Source: Leishmania donovani (taxonomy: Eukaryota > Euglenozoa > Kinetoplastea > Trypanosomatida > Trypanosomatidae). Taken from it: DNA of 64,000 bases. A model generated the notes under the pieces. That model saw only the letters and a list, made by a program, of their open reading frames with translations, had not been told where the DNA came from and did not search any database. The position numbers and the translations under genes are program-made. The DNA lies in the NCBI RefSeq assembly GCF_000227135.1, contig NC_018257.1, forward strand, positions 1,096,608 to 1,160,607, in the 5' to 3' direction. Positions 63,171 to 64,000 of this stretch are shown piece by piece. Positions within the stretch are counted from its first letter, which is position 1, and each line of letters starts with the position of its first letter.

Positions 63171-64000
63171 GATGAGCGCGCAACGTCGGAACGTTTTCGT
63201 GAAAAACGTGGAGAAAAGGATATGTCCTCTTCTCTTAAGATGGGAAGATGATGAGATGGGCACGGCGCTAAAGGGTGGGTAGTGTTTGTGTGTTTTTGTG
63301 TGAGGGAGGTGGGGGGGGGGGTGAGATATGAGCTGCAGGCGATGGTGGTCGGGGCTTACAGTAGAAGAAGAGACGACGAGCAAGTCTACTTTATTGCCTT
63401 CACACTCGCCTGTCCGCACGCGCCAGAACGCAAGAGTGAAGAGAGAAACAGATGCTTTCCGTGCCCACTGCAAAGCAGGCGCGCACGCTCATATGCCGCA
63501 CAAGGATGTTTATCATCGCCGCAATGGCGCGTCAGGGAGGATATGTGGGGTGGGGGATAGGAGGGGTGGGGGTACACGAGGTGCGTCCGATGCGACACGG
63601 AGGAAAAAGGTGCAGGATGAGACGAGAATCAGTATGCGGCAGAGATAAAGACGGAGGGGGGAGGGGGTCAACGCGTCGAGAGGGAGGCAGATTCAGCAGT
63701 GGAAGAACAAGAAGCAGAGAGAGAAAGCGACGTACAGATGCACGTCTGTGCGCTCCTTCCTGTACGACGCAATCGAAAAAAAAAGACGCTCATGTGTCCC
63801 AGACGGTTCTCTGCACCCGTTGAAGGGGAAGCGTTCGCGCCGGAAGCAGTGCTGCACAATCTCCCTCTCCGCACTTTCCTACATGCCATCGGACATGATA
63901 GCTGCACAAGAAGCCGTCCATGCAGTTGTGGCGACCCATGTGCGCGTTCAAGCAAATCAGTTCTGCTGGTTGCGCGCCTCCTTTTTGTTGTTGCTGCTGC
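63171..64000. other. ValRS leader and further spacer
   Basis: A pyrimidine-rich stretch with an AG at 63235-63234 could be the ValRS acceptor. The rest is purine-rich low-complexity sequence to the window end; no gene seen. Confidence 0.5.

Noticed and set aside
1..64000. Strand-switch region, CRISPR array, centromere or telomere repeat
   Set aside because: All convincing genes share the minus strand, no regularly spaced repeats exist, and no TTAGGG array is present.

Overview
The window reads as nuclear chromosome of a trypanosomatid protozoan, almost certainly Leishmania or a close relative. Reasons: every convincing gene is intronless and lies on the minus strand; genes are separated by 0.5-5 kb spacers full of CA/GT, GA and poly-purine tracts; many genes have a polypyrimidine tract followed by an AG just upstream of the ATG (spliced-leader acceptor layout); glyceraldehyde-3-phosphate dehydrogenase carries a glycosomal targeting tail; and S-adenosylmethionine decarboxylase is paired with its trypanosomatid-specific inactive 'prozyme'. 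The gene order GAPDH ... AdoMetDC - prozyme - ValRS agrees with what I recall of Leishmania chromosome 30 (recollection, not checked). There is no strand-switch region, so the window looks like the inside of one polycistronic transcription unit read from high to low coordinates.

Layout (low to high coordinate, i.e. 3' to 5' of transcription): glycosomal GAPDH (2536-3621); a membrane-anchored DUF2817/M14-like peptidase (4461-5687); an unknown 204-residue protein; a 15-TPR protein (7506-10049); an Sm protein, SmB-like (11407-11793); the ribosome-biogenesis factor KRR1 (13418-14383); a 95-residue possible beta-grasp protein; a candidate 73-residue membrane protein (16640-16861); a CNNM-type DUF21+CBS membrane protein (17372-18871); eIF3d (20618-22213); a very large receptor-like MAP3K-type kinase (23079-29114); a candidate 58-residue protein; a kinesin (32632-36204); TRM10 tRNA methyltransferase (37638-38801); homoserine kinase (40634-41659); a G3BP-like NTF2+RRM protein (44125-45123); a helical-repeat, probably mitochondrial protein (46179-48098); AdoMetDC (50939-52087); the prozyme (57343-58296); and valyl-tRNA synthetase (60246-63170).

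The accessory interest is in the spacers. Three nearly identical copies of a roughly 490-bp SIDER2-like repeat lie downstream (3'UTR side) of homoserine kinase, AdoMetDC and the prozyme; the AdoMetDC copy has lost exactly 276 bp between two GTCGC direct repeats. A plus-strand relic of an ingi/L1Tc-type retroposon endonuclease (DIRE) lies at about 48.6-49.0 kb. Two 99-N gaps are flanked by perfect 137-bp and 366-bp repeats and look like unmerged contig overlaps, not real missing sequence. The AdoMetDC 5' leader contains a four-codon upstream ORF ending 16 nt before the start codon, which the prozyme leader lacks; this is the most testable regulatory observation here. Polyamine synthesis (AdoMetDC + prozyme), threonine synthesis (homoserine kinase), glycolysis (GAPDH) and several translation factors (eIF3d, ValRS, TRM10, KRR1) share the unit, but trypanosomatid units are not operons by function, so I read no joint regulation from their order.
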